From assembly GCA_008973525.1 (NCBI GenBank), contig WACJ01000044.1:868001-932000 (forward strand): a stretch of DNA of 64,000 nucleotides, in the 5' to 3' direction. The notes under the pieces were generated by a model. It ran no database searches and was not told the origin of the DNA. It saw only the letters and a program-made list of their open reading frames with translations. Below, in pieces: positions 23,401 through 35,842 of this stretch (its first letter is position 1; each line of letters begins with the position of its first letter). The position numbers and the translations under genes were made by a program. Source of the stretch: Stenopsyche tienmushanensis (taxonomy: Eukaryota > Arthropoda > Insecta > Trichoptera > Stenopsychidae).

Positions 23401-24198
23401 ATATTCATCTCCGGTTATCGGGGATATGATTGCCTTTCAAAACCACTCCTGGTCAGTTAACTTTTGAAGTTGATAATTTAATATTTCGAGCAGCAAATGT
23501 CGCAATGCAAATACAATTTAAATATATGATAACATAGACAATTTCGATATTCAATCGCGCGAAACCGTGCAAACTGATTTTTTAAAAAATAATAGGGGGA
23601 TGCGAAAATATTCGCGTATTTAGTAAAAAAAAAGTTCAAATGTATTACTAATAAAAAAATATATATATTCAACAATATAAAATATAATTCTCTTCGTTAT
23701 TTAAAGCATCTTCCCATACTTCTGGCAATCCTTCAATTCATTTTTTAAGCTAAAAACGATTTTAAATGTCTTTCTACTTCAGCTGCATTTTTGAATTGTG
23801 TTTCTCTCAAGTTGTGCTTCATGAACTTGAAAAGATTGAAATTGGTCAAGATCTGATGAATAGGGAGGATAATATATTGTAGAACTGACATGTGACTGTC
23901 ATTATCTGATCTGAGCTGTATAATAGTTTTGCTATTCCTAATTATGTCAGCCTGCTCACAAAATTGCTAGGATACGCCTATTCTCAATTTGCGTTATGAG
24001 TACGGAAAGAGATTGACTAGATTAAGTAAAAACCAAACTTATTCTAGTCAAAGAAATATAGATATATATTTTAAATTATAATAAATTAAATATATATATG
24101 ATTTACAAATAGAAAAGGGTGATTTTAGTCACGTTCGTGATCTCATAGTGCAAGACACTTATGTGTACTAGTCGCTCTGAGGACGCAATGTTTGTTTG
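23401..24198. other. AT-rich sequence, no gene seen
   Basis: Low-complexity AT tracts are present (about 23580-23690 and 24060-24115). No element borders were recognised. Confidence 0.45.
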
Positions 24199-24253
24199 CC
24201 CAATCGGTCCGCCTTTCAGACCGCTGACACTTCGAATGAGCGCCTCGCGATCG
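24199..24253 (+). repeat. Dispersed repeat family K, copy 2
   Basis: This is the reverse complement of the copy at 1357-1410, with the core CCAATCGGTCCGCCTTTCAG. The surrounding 24130-24420 is GC-richer than its flanks and may be a longer, older insertion whose limits cannot be set. Confidence 0.5.
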
Positions 24254-24803
24254 AACATGTCTACAGAACATGATCTGCGTCCATGAATGAATCACCGCAT
24301 GGGCGTTCCGAGATCGGGAAAAACCCAAACCCATATAGTGAAGCCCCAAACTGCCCGTATCCTGTGAGGAATTGGGATGCGAGAATAAGTAGGATGCGGT
24401 GACCCTTCTCAGTTTATTTTTCGAGTTTTACGAGTTCGAGTCATACACCCATCCTATTCATTTTATCGATAAGTTTTAAATATTTTTGCACAGTGATCCC
24501 AACCTGCGATAACTCCTCAATTTTTTGCCGTGGATCCGACTCGATTAGGGAATTTAGTGCATTGTTATCAAAATTTTAAATTCATCTCGGTCTCGTTCAA
24601 GGTCAGCTATTGTCTGATTAAAATATGGAAGCAATATTTGTATCTGCGGACGAAAATTATATTTAACAATAGTTCTACAACTTTTCTACTACTTTTCGTC
24701 ACTGTATCCGGACACAAAATGAGCTCAAATATAAGGTCTCAAAACACGCGAATATTTTTCGATACTCCTAATATAGTTCTTGAATAGTTAGTAAAAAAAT
24801 GTA

Positions 24804-25361
24804 CACTCAAACCTCTTTTTGTGCGATTTTTTTTGTGCAATTTCGAAGTTATGCGGTTTTTTTTAAAGCCATAAAGTATTTATTTTAATGTCATAAAGAG
24901 TACGTATCGAGATATTTTGGATAAAAAAGAAAATAAATCTCCATAGGTATTCCCAAAAATCCAACTACTTACGGATTTATACCGTCAAAAATTGACTTGA
25001 CTGATTTTTTTTTAAACAGCCGACATTTTGTATTTTTTTTGAGGGACTATAGTGACATCTTTACTAATTATGAATTGTATGTTGGAAAGAGAAAATCTAC
25101 ACAGAACAATGATGATATTGACACTGGGTATACTATTTCTTCCGAAGAAGAGAGCGATTTTGAGTCATATCGATAATCGCAACGAAAATTATAATACAGC
25201 GATGACAGTTTGTATTTAAAATAATTATTATTTCTGCTGTTTCAAAGTTATGCGGTTTTTAATACCCATGGAATGCATCTTCCCTTTTTCTATGTAAGTC
25301 ATATCTTTTTTGTGCGACTTTCTGAGGAACACATCTATCGCACAAAAAAAAGACGTGGGTC
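24804..25361 (+). mobile_element. Pogo-like miniature element, copy 1 (TA-bordered)
   Basis: The left end follows TA (24802-24803) with CACTCAAACCTCTTTTTGTG. The right end, read inward, carries the same TTTTTTTGTGCG motif, though its outermost bases have diverged. Subterminal blocks alternate GTGCGATTTT and ATGCGGTTTTT units. Inside, an open stretch on the plus strand reads NNDDIDTGYTISSEEES followed by DFESYR and a stop. It is conserved in the copies at 28992-29830 and 60809-61771 and looks like the acidic C-terminal tail of a lost transposase. TA borders and CACTCAAACC-type ends fit the Tc1/mariner-pogo group; the pogo label is inference. Confidence 0.6.
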
Positions 25362-28300
25362 ACAATCAACAGTGTCGGTCAGTGACGCATCAAATTATTT
25401 AGCTAATATCAGTAATATTATATTTCAATCAACGTGTAATCAATGGGTAACTTTTGGCCATGTAACATCTTTATTCGTACAATTTATATTTGATTAAGAT
25501 AATTTTAATATATCAGATCACTTAAACTTTTTGGAAGAGAATTTTTTTGGACATTCAGACTGGTTAAAAATAAGTCTAAGAATTAACTCATAATATTTTT
25601 TATTACATGTTGGAAGTGCCATTTTAGAATAATTTGAAAATCTTTTTTGATCCCTTCAGCTCCATTTATTATTGATAGTTTATTTAATATTTAAGGATAA
25701 GCCGTCGAAATTTTCAGGAATTTTTGATTATATTATTTAAATGATATTAAATGAGACGTTACTAATCAATTTAAGCTTGTTTGATCATTTTCTCTTGCAG
25801 TTTTCTATACCTAAGTGTAATTCTTAATCAAAGGGATGATGTCGATTGAATTAACGCAACACGTCAAATGCATAGTCGATTATCGAAACGAGGGCATGTA
25901 TTACATTCGATACGCATTACGAAAAGCTGTAACAAATCCTGTATATTTAGGGGCGAATCTCAGTATATATTCATCATTTAATTCTTTGAAGCTAACAACA
26001 AGATTTCAGCAAAAGCTCGAGCAAAATTTAATCAGTGCAAACAAATGAATTGCCCAGGGCTCGAGAGATGAAAAGGTTTACAAAGCATCATGTGTAGATA
26101 CATCGAATTTTTATCAAGCACATGTTCGCAGGCGAAGACAAAGAAAATATCGTTAATAACATAATGTTTATGACAGCAAGTAGGGAAATGAGATTTGCGT
26201 TTTATTTTTGTGCTAAAATGGAAATAATGGAAAATTGTATTACGTAAATCCGTAAGTGGTGGCGACTTATTTCCAATTTCCATAGCCGTAGCTCGTTTAC
26301 CTAGGAAGACCCAGGTTTAATCAAATCCCCCGATAGTAACCGAATAACGCTTAAGCCATTTAGTACATCGGGTGGAAAATCGGCTGATAAAGATCCTGTT
26401 TTTCGCCGGAAAAGTGTGAAAATTAAATAGCTAATCTGCAGTCGTATATAATGGCTTGAGGCCTTAACGCAGACAAAAACCCGAACGGATTAAGTAAGAT
26501 TTGATTGTGCATGTTTGCGATTATGTAGTTTAAAAAATATACATTTATTCCAATAAATACTGAATAAATTTCAATTGGATTAGAATCAATGGGCGATTAT
26601 ACTAATCGTTGAATTATGAAACTCTCCAGGACTTCACATAAATTTATATTTCTTGTATACTTATTCTATATATAAAAAGCCTATTATTCGAATAGTAAAT
26701 CAAATAGAATATTAGTTTTGTTAATCATTAAAATCATTTATCAAGATGGCAATAAAAATACTTTTCGATTCAGGTGATCCATTGGGTGTGTGCTAACATA
26801 TACAGGATGCAGTAGAGAAGCTACCTTATTTTAAAAATTAATAAAATAAATAATATAAGAGATATTAATATAATTCTCTATTTAATATACAATAAAATAT
26901 TTAAGGTTTTTATTTATTATATTTAAAAAAAATATATCTTTAATTTAGCATCCGTTCTGGTTAATATATTAAAATAATCGAGTTTTGGATCAGAATGGAG
27001 GTTGCTTTAATGAAATAATTTTTATAATACAATAAATAAAAACTTTAAATATTTTTCTATAATATAAATAAATTATTAAACTAAAAATTTTTTTATTCTC
27101 TATGTTATCATTTTTTTATAAAAGGTAGTTTCGTTGTCGCGCTCCTGTATGTTAGATGGATTTGAACCTTTACGAAGTTATACGCCTTAATTTTGTAATT
27201 AACTGCTTGTGGATGCACTTTGATGATTATGATGATATTTATTGATGAGATTTCTTGGATGTATTATAATTTTCTATTCTTACAAATGTATTTTTGGTAT
27301 TAAGCAATAATACCTTTAATTTTATGAATTGTAAGAATGCAGATTTCTGGCATGTTTTTTGATTTTTTGCTCGAATGAAATATCAACATTTTTTGGCAGA
27401 GATTGCTTCTATGTGATTTAAGAACTATAAATGAAATTTTGATGATTAGGTATGCAATTTTGACTCAACGTAAATAAAAGATATCGTTTGCTTAGCATTG
27501 ACTCTACATAAAATCACATATTCTGACTTGTCTACGTTTTATGAAGGATGCTATCAGATTTAACCCAAATAAATCACGCAGTTTAAACTATGAATGATTA
27601 ATTGCGAATTGAATATTTAATACATCGGCGACACATAAAAAAGTCACCCGAGAGACGCCTTTTTCGCTCGTCCAGGTCGGAGTTTGTCCAAAAAAATATT
27701 TTTATATACATTTTTGCGAATCGCTCCAGCTCTTAAAATCTCCTGGGTCGTTAAAGTCCGTATTGTGAGCGCTCTTCGAACGGCTCGCAGGAAAAAAAGT
27801 GGACAAAGGGTGATTCGGCGGACGAGGAGTTTGGGTTGCAGATAGCTGTGGGACAATTTTGTGGAATTTCATGCAGGTAGATATGTAAGCAATAAACGTG
27901 CTCGTATAATGTATGTGGTAGAAATTGTAACTACTCCTGTAATATGTTACGGTCATCCCCTATTGTGAGGGGATGACGATCCACAAAGGAGGCGATTTCG
28001 GCCATTACAGCGCCCCTGGGCCGGATGCTTTAAAAACCGCGCGTCCTATTGATTTGTGATGTTTACGATGACTTGGGCCTTTCGAAGAGCTTTATTTATT
28101 GGAAATTACCAAACGATTTTAGAACCCATAAAATTGACACTGCTATACAAGCTCTTGAACCATTGGCAACTCCCCTTTTTTTGAAATTATTTCTACACTA
28201 CAAATATAAAAAGGTCCAATGAAAAGTAATGTGCATTCCTTTTTACAATAGGTGATAAAATTAATGGTTGATTGATTCAAAAATTCTAATACGCATATAT

Positions 28301-28607
28301 ATATATATATCAGATGGTTTTAATGTATTGAATTGAAATATTAAACATCGTCAATTAAAATTAAAATACAAAGGAATTGCTTTCCATTTGTACGCTATCA
28401 TTGTCTGTGATTTCGCAGGAACGTTTATTGTATTAACAATTCTATTATTTATCAAGTCAATTCTTCGTAAACACTATTAATCATAATTAAGCCGAGGTAT
28501 TTTTTTGATGGCTTAATATTCGCATTTTTGGGAAATTCTTCAGTGGTGATTGGTTGCTTATGAATGAGAGATCTTTATAGATTTAGTTGTATAGAGCGTA
28601 AAGCATG
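25362..28607. other. Mostly AT-rich unique sequence, no gene seen
   Basis: Open frames at 25836-26048 and 26032-26283 lack motifs. 26260-26520 and 27610-28080 are GC-richer patches without repeats. 26800-27110 is very AT-rich. A TA tract is at about 28294-28311. Confidence 0.45.
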
Positions 28608-28621
28608 TTTTTTTTTTTTTT

Positions 28622-29933
28622 GGAATTGAACTTAAAAACCGATAAAACTATTATTTTTTCCAAAACGAAAACCGGAACTGAACCGATACGAAAATATAAT
28701 TTTTTTCGGTTCGGTACACGAATTAAGCGAAAAGGAGTTGATTTTTGTGTTCACATGTATGTGATCTTCACCATATTTATGCAGAATTTCTTTAGTTATA
28801 TTCATATAATAATAAAAAAATAATACAGTATTCTTTACTCTTTGTGCAACCTTAGATAATATTGTTATCAACCAAAATTCCAGCTTCTAATCTTAAGATA
28901 TTATTATGTTATTTGCTTAGCCTTTTTTATATATACATGCTCGGTATCCAGATTGGGATTCCCAGATTTTAATGTTTCCTAGTGTTATATACAATTAGAT
29001 CTTTTTTTGTGCGGTAAATGCGTTCCGCAGAAAATCGCACAAAAAAAGATATGACTTACATAGAAAAAGTGAAGATGCGTTCCATGGATTTTAAAAACCG
29101 CATAACTTTGAAACAGCTTCATAAAATATATCCAAAATCGCATAAAAAAAGTTAATAAAAAAAAATATTTTTGATAACATTTAAAGGACGTCATGCATCA
29201 TTGGTGAAATTTTAAGGATATTTGGCAACTCAAATGCCAGACATCCACTAGAGAAATACTAATTATTTTAATTACAAACTGTCATCGCTGTATAGTAATT
29301 TTCGTTGTGACTTTCGATATGACTCAAAATCGCTCTTCTTCGGAATAAATAGTATACCCAGTGTCAATTGTTTTGTGTAGATTTTTTCTTTCCAAAGATA
29401 TCATTATAGTCCCTAACTAAAACAAATAAATCACAAAATGGCGACTGTTTAAAAAAAATCAATCAAGTTATTTTTTGGCCTTATTTTGTCAGTTTTAATT
29501 TTTTTTACATAGTTAAAAAACCAATTTTTACATAAATCTGGTAGGAATAATTGAGGGTTATATAGAAAAGATTCGTGCCTACTTTGAAGTAAATTGACTA
29601 ATTAAAAATATATGATATCACTAAAATAGCTATAGCTCCGTAAATAGTTGGATTTTTGGAAATTCCCAAATTATAATTTTTTTTCCCAAATTTTGGTTAC
29701 TGTTGATGATTTATTTCTTATTTTTTCCAAAATATCTCGATACGTACTCTTTATGAAATTTAAAAAAAAGAAGAAAAAAAATGCTTTAAAAAAACCACAT
29801 AACTTCGAAATCGCACAAAAAAATTTGAGTGTACTACAAGCTGGGATTCTGGACTCTGGAAACCAAACCGATATAAATATTTAGAACTGAACCGGAACGA
29901 AAACCGTAATGAAAAGCAAAAAAATAAAGCTCT
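28622..29933 (-). mobile_element. hAT-like element (family M) split by a pogo-like insertion
   Basis: The right end (29933-29860, reversed) shows the same terminal and subterminal layout as 886-945: AGAGCTTTA, a T-rich stretch, then CGGTTTTCGTTCCGGTTC. A related ACGAAAACCGGAACTGAACC block lies at about 28664-28690 and another CGGTTCGGT at 28707-28715. The segment between them is interrupted by the 28992-29830 miniature element. A T14 run (28608-28621) abuts the left side. Exact left border and target duplication are not resolved. Confidence 0.4.
28992..29830 (-). mobile_element. Pogo-like miniature element, copy 2 (TA duplication intact)
   Basis: The 839-bp element has TA at both borders (28990-28991, 29831-29832). 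Read inward, the right end is CACTCAAATTTTTTTGTGCG and the left end is CAATTAGATCTTTTTTTGTG. It shares with 60809-61771 the GCATAACTTTGAAACAGC block, the ACGTCATGCATCATTGG-type block and the acidic-tail coding relic (minus strand, around 29325-29390). It is a close relative of 24804-25361 with a longer interior. Confidence 0.7.
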
Positions 29934-31380
29934 AATTGAACGTCAAAGTCTTTTTTTTATGCTTTTTTGGAATAAAAGGTTTAACATGATAATTGTTTCC
30001 ATCTGTATCGCCTTGTATATCTTCGATTTTTTTTCATACAATTTGCTTTATCAGCCACTTCTTGAGGGTCATCCAGAAAGTAAGGTTACGACATTTTTGT
30101 AGGATCGAAAAATGCTTGTATTAAATTGAAATTCACAGGATACTTTAAATATATATTTAACAATTTTTCAACACAATCACTGTCAAGATTGAGATATTTT
30201 TGTAGTTGTGGCACCAGCTTTTATATGCCAGTATCATAGACCTCCGCCACTAAATATTTTTAGATTTTTCATTCTAGAGTTTAGTGATCAAATATCATCC
30301 TCTGTCATGATAGAGTTCAGAAAAGTGTCTCTTTCCTGTGCAAAGCCAACCAAAAATTGGTGAAGAACGCGACGACGAATTTGTGCTATAGGAATGCGTA
30401 TTATACTGGATTTTCTTGTACTCTCATCCATATGCAAATACATTTCAAATTGTCCCGTTAAGAAGATATTTTAAAAATAAATTTTATTTTGATTTAGGAA
30501 GAATAAAAATATGAAAAGTAGGGCATAAAAAATACCGAAGGACTTGTATGATTTATTACATTAAAATAAAATCAGTCGCAGATATATCTTATAGAGATAA
30601 GATATCAAGTCTTTGTTGTCGTTTATAGTGCTGGCACTCCTTACACGTGCTATGTGATTTAAGAACACTAACTGTCAGGATCAAGCAATCCATTATGACG
30701 AAGGTACGGATGTGTTTTGGGAATGTCACAGGCAGTATCATCACCCACGTATCAGCCCGCCAGGATCTTTATATAATGAGGCTTTCGAGGAACTAATTAA
30801 CTGGGAGTAATCCGACGTTCTCTCGTTCCCTACAAAGCGATCGAAATTGTTACCAATATCAGTTAATTGCGAACCCATTCACTCCATACTACATCAATGC
30901 CCATTGTTTTAAGTCTGCTCGTTCCAAATTATTTCTATAGTCGTATAACATATCAATGAAAATTCATGAACGCATCAAACAAGTAAAAAATGATTGCTTT
31001 CATAATGAAAATGGAATGATATGGAACATATTGATTCATTAGATTTATTTATTCAAAGCATGTCCATGGTCATTTATAATTCAGTTGATGAAATTTTTAA
31101 TGGACCATTGAATTTAAGCAATTTGTCTTCTATAGATGAATGAACATTGTAGGAATTTATGAAACTATTAAACGATCATAGATTTAATTGGTTCCATTTT
31201 TTATCCACGGGGACGATTTGTTAATGAATTATGAGAATTTTGAAATCGATTATTAAGTTTTCAAGTTAAAGTAATCCTCATAATAATAATTTTAGAATTT
31301 ATCTTTAATATATTGAATAAACTTGATGAATTAGGATTAAGGGGGAAAATATATTTTTAAAAATAAATATTCAAATTTAC
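29934..31380. other. Unique sequence with a mariner-terminus-like motif
   Basis: GGGTCATCCAGAAAGTAAGG at about 30067-30086 resembles some mariner termini, but no transposase or opposite end was recognised. 30640-30900 is GC-richer without repeats. Confidence 0.35.
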
Positions 31381-31448
31381 AATTATTTACGGAATTATAG
31401 CTATTTTAGTGATGCGGTAACTAAACCGGTCCTACCAGAATGAAATCT
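31381..31448. mobile_element. Fragment of a pogo-like miniature element, left part of a split copy
   Basis: TTACGGAATTATAGCTATTT through CCGGTCCTACCAGAATG matches, in reverse, the interior of the 60809-61771 element (about 61505-61580). The match resumes at 32530, so the copy is split by the 31453-32525 insert. Confidence 0.6.
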
Positions 31449-31452
31449 TTAA

Positions 31453-32525
31453 CTCGTTCGTCGCCGCGTCCACCAGATATGAGCGACAGGCGTTTTCCCG
31501 CGGAGGCCCGTTTTCTTCCTCCGTTTAAATACGATTTAACAAGTTATTTCATTTCTATTTATTTCATTAGCACATGCAAATGAAACAGAATATTAAAAAA
31601 ATATATATTACACTTGGGTCTGTTTTTATGCGATAGATACATTCCATGGGGAGTCGCATACAAAAAAAAAATCGTACAAAAAAGACTCGAACCACATAGA
31701 AAACTGAGGGATAGGTTCCATTATTTTTAAAAACCGCATAACTTCAAATCAATGTAATAGAATGTATCTAAAATCGCATTAAAAAATTAACGACAATGAC
31801 GAAGTTTTTATTATTCTTGTAACAAATTTCAACAAGAATTTTAAGTGTGTGGAATTATCTGAGATACCACACATGAAACATTATTTATAAAGTCCAAAAT
31901 TGAAAACTTTTACCTAACTTGTGTTAATTTTTGATTTTTTTATGCGCATTTGCTTAAAAAAAACTTTGCCCTCTATAGAAAATGAAGGATAGGTTCTATT
32001 ATTTTTCAAAACAGCATAACTTTAAAATCGCATAAAAAAGTAATATATAACATTATATTAATATTATGTAATATTGTATTCATTCAAAACAATTCAAACA
32101 CATATTTTCGGAATTTTCTGATTTAAGTATAAAATAATACTGATATGTTAACACAAAAAGTATGCTTTTCAACCAAATGAAGGCTCTGGGGTAAATGCAG
32201 TGAAATCTTAAACAGTTTAAAAGCGAATCCAGCGTCTCATTGTTACGTATTTATATAACGACTTACAGTGTTAACTTTCTGAACGTCATTCTATAATGTC
32301 TCCAAGACGATAACTGTCTAAATATTTTTCTAGATCGACCTCGAAACTTACATTCCTACCCTTGTCTCCTTGTATTTGCTTATATTCACTTTGTGTTCGT
32401 TAGTTTGGCTAATGATAGAGTAATTGCGTTATAATATCATATCGCAATTCTTTTTGCTTACGCTCCGACTATCGAATTTGGGTCCCGTGAGAAATAACAC
32501 TGATCCAGGCTGGGCAACGAGAGTG
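31453..32525. mobile_element. TTAA-flanked 1.07-kb insert, piggyBac-like
   Basis: TTAA at 31449-31452 and 32526-32529 mark the points where the surrounding pogo-like element stops and resumes. The ends, read inward, are CTCGTTCGTCGCC and CACTCTCGTTGCCCAGC, sharing CTCGTT. No open frame of note is present. It contains another miniature element (31611-32040). The piggyBac assignment rests on the TTAA borders only. Confidence 0.45.
31611..32040. mobile_element. Pogo-like miniature element, subfamily 2
   Basis: It starts after TA (31609-31610) with CACTTGGGTCTGTTTTTATG and continues with ATGCGAT/CGCATA units and ATAGGTTCCATTATTTTTAA. The same sequence is found at 41540-41868, where the opposite end (ACAAGTG then TA) is preserved. 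The right border here is blurred; internal ATGCGCATTTGC and CGCATAAAAAAG blocks mark its right part. Confidence 0.55.
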
Positions 32526-32529
32526 TTAA

Positions 32530-32595
32530 ATGCGTTTTCTTCGAAGATACTTTTTCAACACGATTGACATGATATCTCCAGTTCTAATTAGCGAA
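32530..32595. mobile_element. Pogo-like miniature element, right part of the split copy
   Basis: ATGCGTTTTCTTCGAAG, TTTTTCAACACGATTGACAT and GATATCTC continue the match to the reverse complement of about 61460-61515. This proves that the 31453-32525 segment is an insertion. Confidence 0.6.
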
Positions 32596-35270
32596 TTTAA
32601 TTCAAGATTAATATAAACTTTTTGTATAAAAATTTCTATCGTCTCTACCAGATTTATGTTAAAATTTTATTTTTAAGTATTTAAAAAAAAACAGTCATTT
32701 TGCGAAAAAAAAAATTCTTTGAGGTAGGAACTAGGTACATTTTAACAGCCTATATTTTTTTAAATTTTAATTTTTTTCTTCTTTTTTCATTTTTTGTATA
32801 TATTTTAAAAATGTCAATAAATATTTGCTAAAAAAAATGTTAACAAAAAATATTTTTTGTTTCTTTTTTGACGATCTTGAAAAAGCACCCAAAATTTGTG
32901 CCCCTAGACTAGAATACCCCCATTAAGATTAAAATATGGCTTGGATTTCTATCATGATTGAAATCTTCCATACTATGAAAAGCTTGTTCAAAATTGTAAA
33001 CCATTGCATAAAAATCTTTCATCCTTGGAAAAGTCTTGGAGATTTTTATTTCTAATAATTAATTTGGGGCTTCAAGAATAATATTTTCCATTATCTCACC
33101 AAATACGGTAGAAATCAAACTATGTCGCAGTATTAGCTCTTCCAGATCCAAGAATTCAAGGTAAATCTGGTTTGAGATGACGATTCAGAATTATTTATAC
33201 AATGTATCTTCCAAATTCATTGACTTGCTACAATATTATCCCGGTCTACGCTTAGTCCAGAGCCCCAATAATAAAATTCCAGGAAATAAGCCCACTATAT
33301 CAATATTTAGCCGTATCGGTATACACTCAGAGCCAATGTTGAATTTCAGCAGTGAAATATTGAGACAGGATGAGATTTTAGTACGGATTGAATAAGGTCG
33401 TGTCCTTTAACTCTTTGACCCATTTAAAAGCCGATGGAATCGATGTGCTCTAATGTATGCCCGAAAATGTATAAAGTGCTAAAAAATAGCATAAAAACGA
33501 CACAATGGAAACAGTATAACAGGAAATGGCAGCGAATTGAGCTGAAAAAAAAGGTAACTGATTTTAATGGATTTAAACAGCCATAAATTTGCTCGCAAGT
33601 GCCTACCTTCGTCTGCTCTAATAATTCCATTCGCCGGATTTTATCTCCCGGTTTTTCATTTATAATCCCGAAATTGGTGCTAACTCATTTGAGCCTGGTG
33701 AAATGGAAAAACTTTGCAGATCAATTATCCACTTAATGGCAGGAAGGCTTCCGAGGAATACATTTCGCCACGTACCGAAAGACTTAAGGTTGCCAGATTA
33801 AAACTTGAAATATTCGCCGACTGCGTTCACACTCGTCTGAGGGTTAATACAATGACCTTAGCGAAGATAAATTATGGCCAAGTGCTCCGGGAGTAAAAAT
33901 TAAACAGTTGCTTTTTATGCTTCGATCTTGTATGGCGGAAGAATGGCATGATTAACGGCGATAGTATTATGTTAATTACTTCTTGTAGGTGGTTATTAAG
34001 CGACCATTGATGGCGTATGAATAACTATCGACAAGGCTGAGCATGCATCATTGTCTTCGATGTAAGATTGAAGGGCACATTTTGAGTATAACAATGGTAG
34101 CTGTTATTTACTGAGAATATTTTAATAACGGCTTCAATCATTAAAACATCATGATCATCATAATGCAACCTCGTGCAGTTCCCTGTAAAAATCACGGCCT
34201 TTTAAATATCCATTTATTATAATATATGATCATGAATTCACTCATTTAGACGTTCGACATTGAAGATACTCAGCGGGCCACCTGAGTGAACATGTCAATA
34301 CTATACAGTTTTTCCTTCAAAGGTAATTAAAAATATTTAAAACGACTATTTTGATTTTATTGTAAAAGTCTTTGTGAGTTATTGCTGTGTAATCTTCTAC
34401 AAATCAGTTTTTTTAATCAGAATTTTAATTATTGACTGCAAAAATTCTATGAAAAATTACAATTTACATCGCGTTACAAAAGCAATTGAAAACTAAAAAG
34501 CTCAAAAGCCAAGGAAATTTAATAAAATTACGAGCGCCCTGAATGACCGTATAAATAACTACGATTATCGACATGGAAGTTGCTTTTGAAACCAATTTTG
34601 AATTTGAATCATCATAAATTTCGATAGGTCGAAATCGACGGTTGTAAATCTAAATTATTTAATGCGTTTGTTACAAGCTGCATGGCGTCAATTTTACAAA
34701 TCTCCTTTATCATCAACGAGGCTCAATTGATTTGCTTGGTCTTCGTTCGCTAGATTGGGTATTCTGCGACAGAGTGTCAAAATGGTTGAACTCTCGATCG
34801 TAAATAAAAATGAATAAATAATGAATATTGACACTTGTACTGCAATTATTCGATTAGTGCCGATCCGAATCGCTTTTGGGATCGGTACTGCGATATGATT
34901 AATTGGAAAGTTATTAAAAAATTGCAGTAGAAATGTATAAATTTCAATGGAAAACTGAAAAAAATGTATGAAATTTTGTGTAATTTATAGTATTTGATTT
35001 ATTTTATTGTAATTATCAACTATCACGTAACCGATACTGATAATTTGGATTGTTCAATTCAGTTCCAATCAACATATTTTTTTTCTTATATAAATTTTGG
35101 CGGTGTATTTTTAGATTCAAATTGATGAAAATGAACAGTCGATGAATAATTTAGTTTTGAGAATTCTTTTAATCAAATTCTTAATTTGTCGAGTATATAT
35201 ATTAGAGGGACCCAGAAATATCCGCGTATTTTGAGACCTTAGGTTTGAGCTCAGTTTTATTGTCTTAAAT
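32596..35270. other. Unique sequence, no gene seen
   Basis: 32630-32880 is low-complexity A/T. The frames at 33177-33395 (plus) and 33424-33630 (minus) lack motifs. 33600-33960 is a GC-balanced block without repeats and is a candidate conserved non-coding element. 34300-35200 is AT-rich and featureless. Confidence 0.45.
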
Positions 35271-35358
35271 AGGGAATCCAATCCCGTGATCCCGGGATCT
35301 CGGACAGTTTTAGGTGCTCATGAATCCCGGGATTAGTAAACATAAACCCGAAAAATTG
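35271..35358 (+). repeat. Duplicated hAT 5' terminus
   Basis: AGGGAATCCAATCCCGTGAT through AACCCGAAAAATTGG is a second copy of the element tip found at 35541-35630, in the same orientation, 182 bp apart. Both include the GTGCTCATGAATCCCGGGAT block. Confidence 0.65.
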
Positions 35359-35827
35359 GTGTCAGAAACGATGAGTCGTTAATGCTGAGCCGTTATAGAT
35401 GGGAGGCGTCGTTTAATGACGCATGCCGACAGCACGCGTCGCAAGAGAATTAATATGGTCAAGAGTCCGCTGGCATTCAGCTCTGGAGCCCTGCATAGGA
35501 GATTACGTGAAGCTATTGTTGTGGACATTATGTTTTGTATAGGGAATCCAATACCGGGATCCCGGACAGTTTTGGGTGCTCATGAATCCCGGGATTAGTA
35601 AACGTAATCCCGAAAAATTCGGGGTTGAAATTTTTTATCTAACAGAAATCATACACCTCACTAGCACGACGAAGGCTACTAAATCGAGACATTTCCGCCG
35701 AAATCTGGACGCTTAGAAATAGTGGCGTAACTACTAATTGGCGAACTTAGGCGACGCCTACGGGCAGTAACTGTTTAATCTATGTATACATACATACAGT
35801 ACATATATATTTTTCAAATTGTAATAT

Positions 35828-35837
35828 TAACCTTTCT
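35828..35837. repeat. Target-site duplication, left copy (TAACCTTTCT)
   Basis: It is identical to 37724-37733. The empty site is visible in the related hAT copy at 42378-42710, which reads TAACCTTTCCCTACCGG when reversed. Confidence 0.85.
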
Positions 35838-35842
35838 TTAAA

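Noticed and set aside
24425..24450. ACGAGTTCGAGTC resembling a tRNA T-arm
   Set aside because: No A box, anticodon arm or acceptor pairing could be assembled around it.
32241..32499. Possible solo LTR, TGTTACG...AATAACA
   Set aside because: TG/CA-type ends are present but no matching flanking duplication was found and no second copy occurs in the window.
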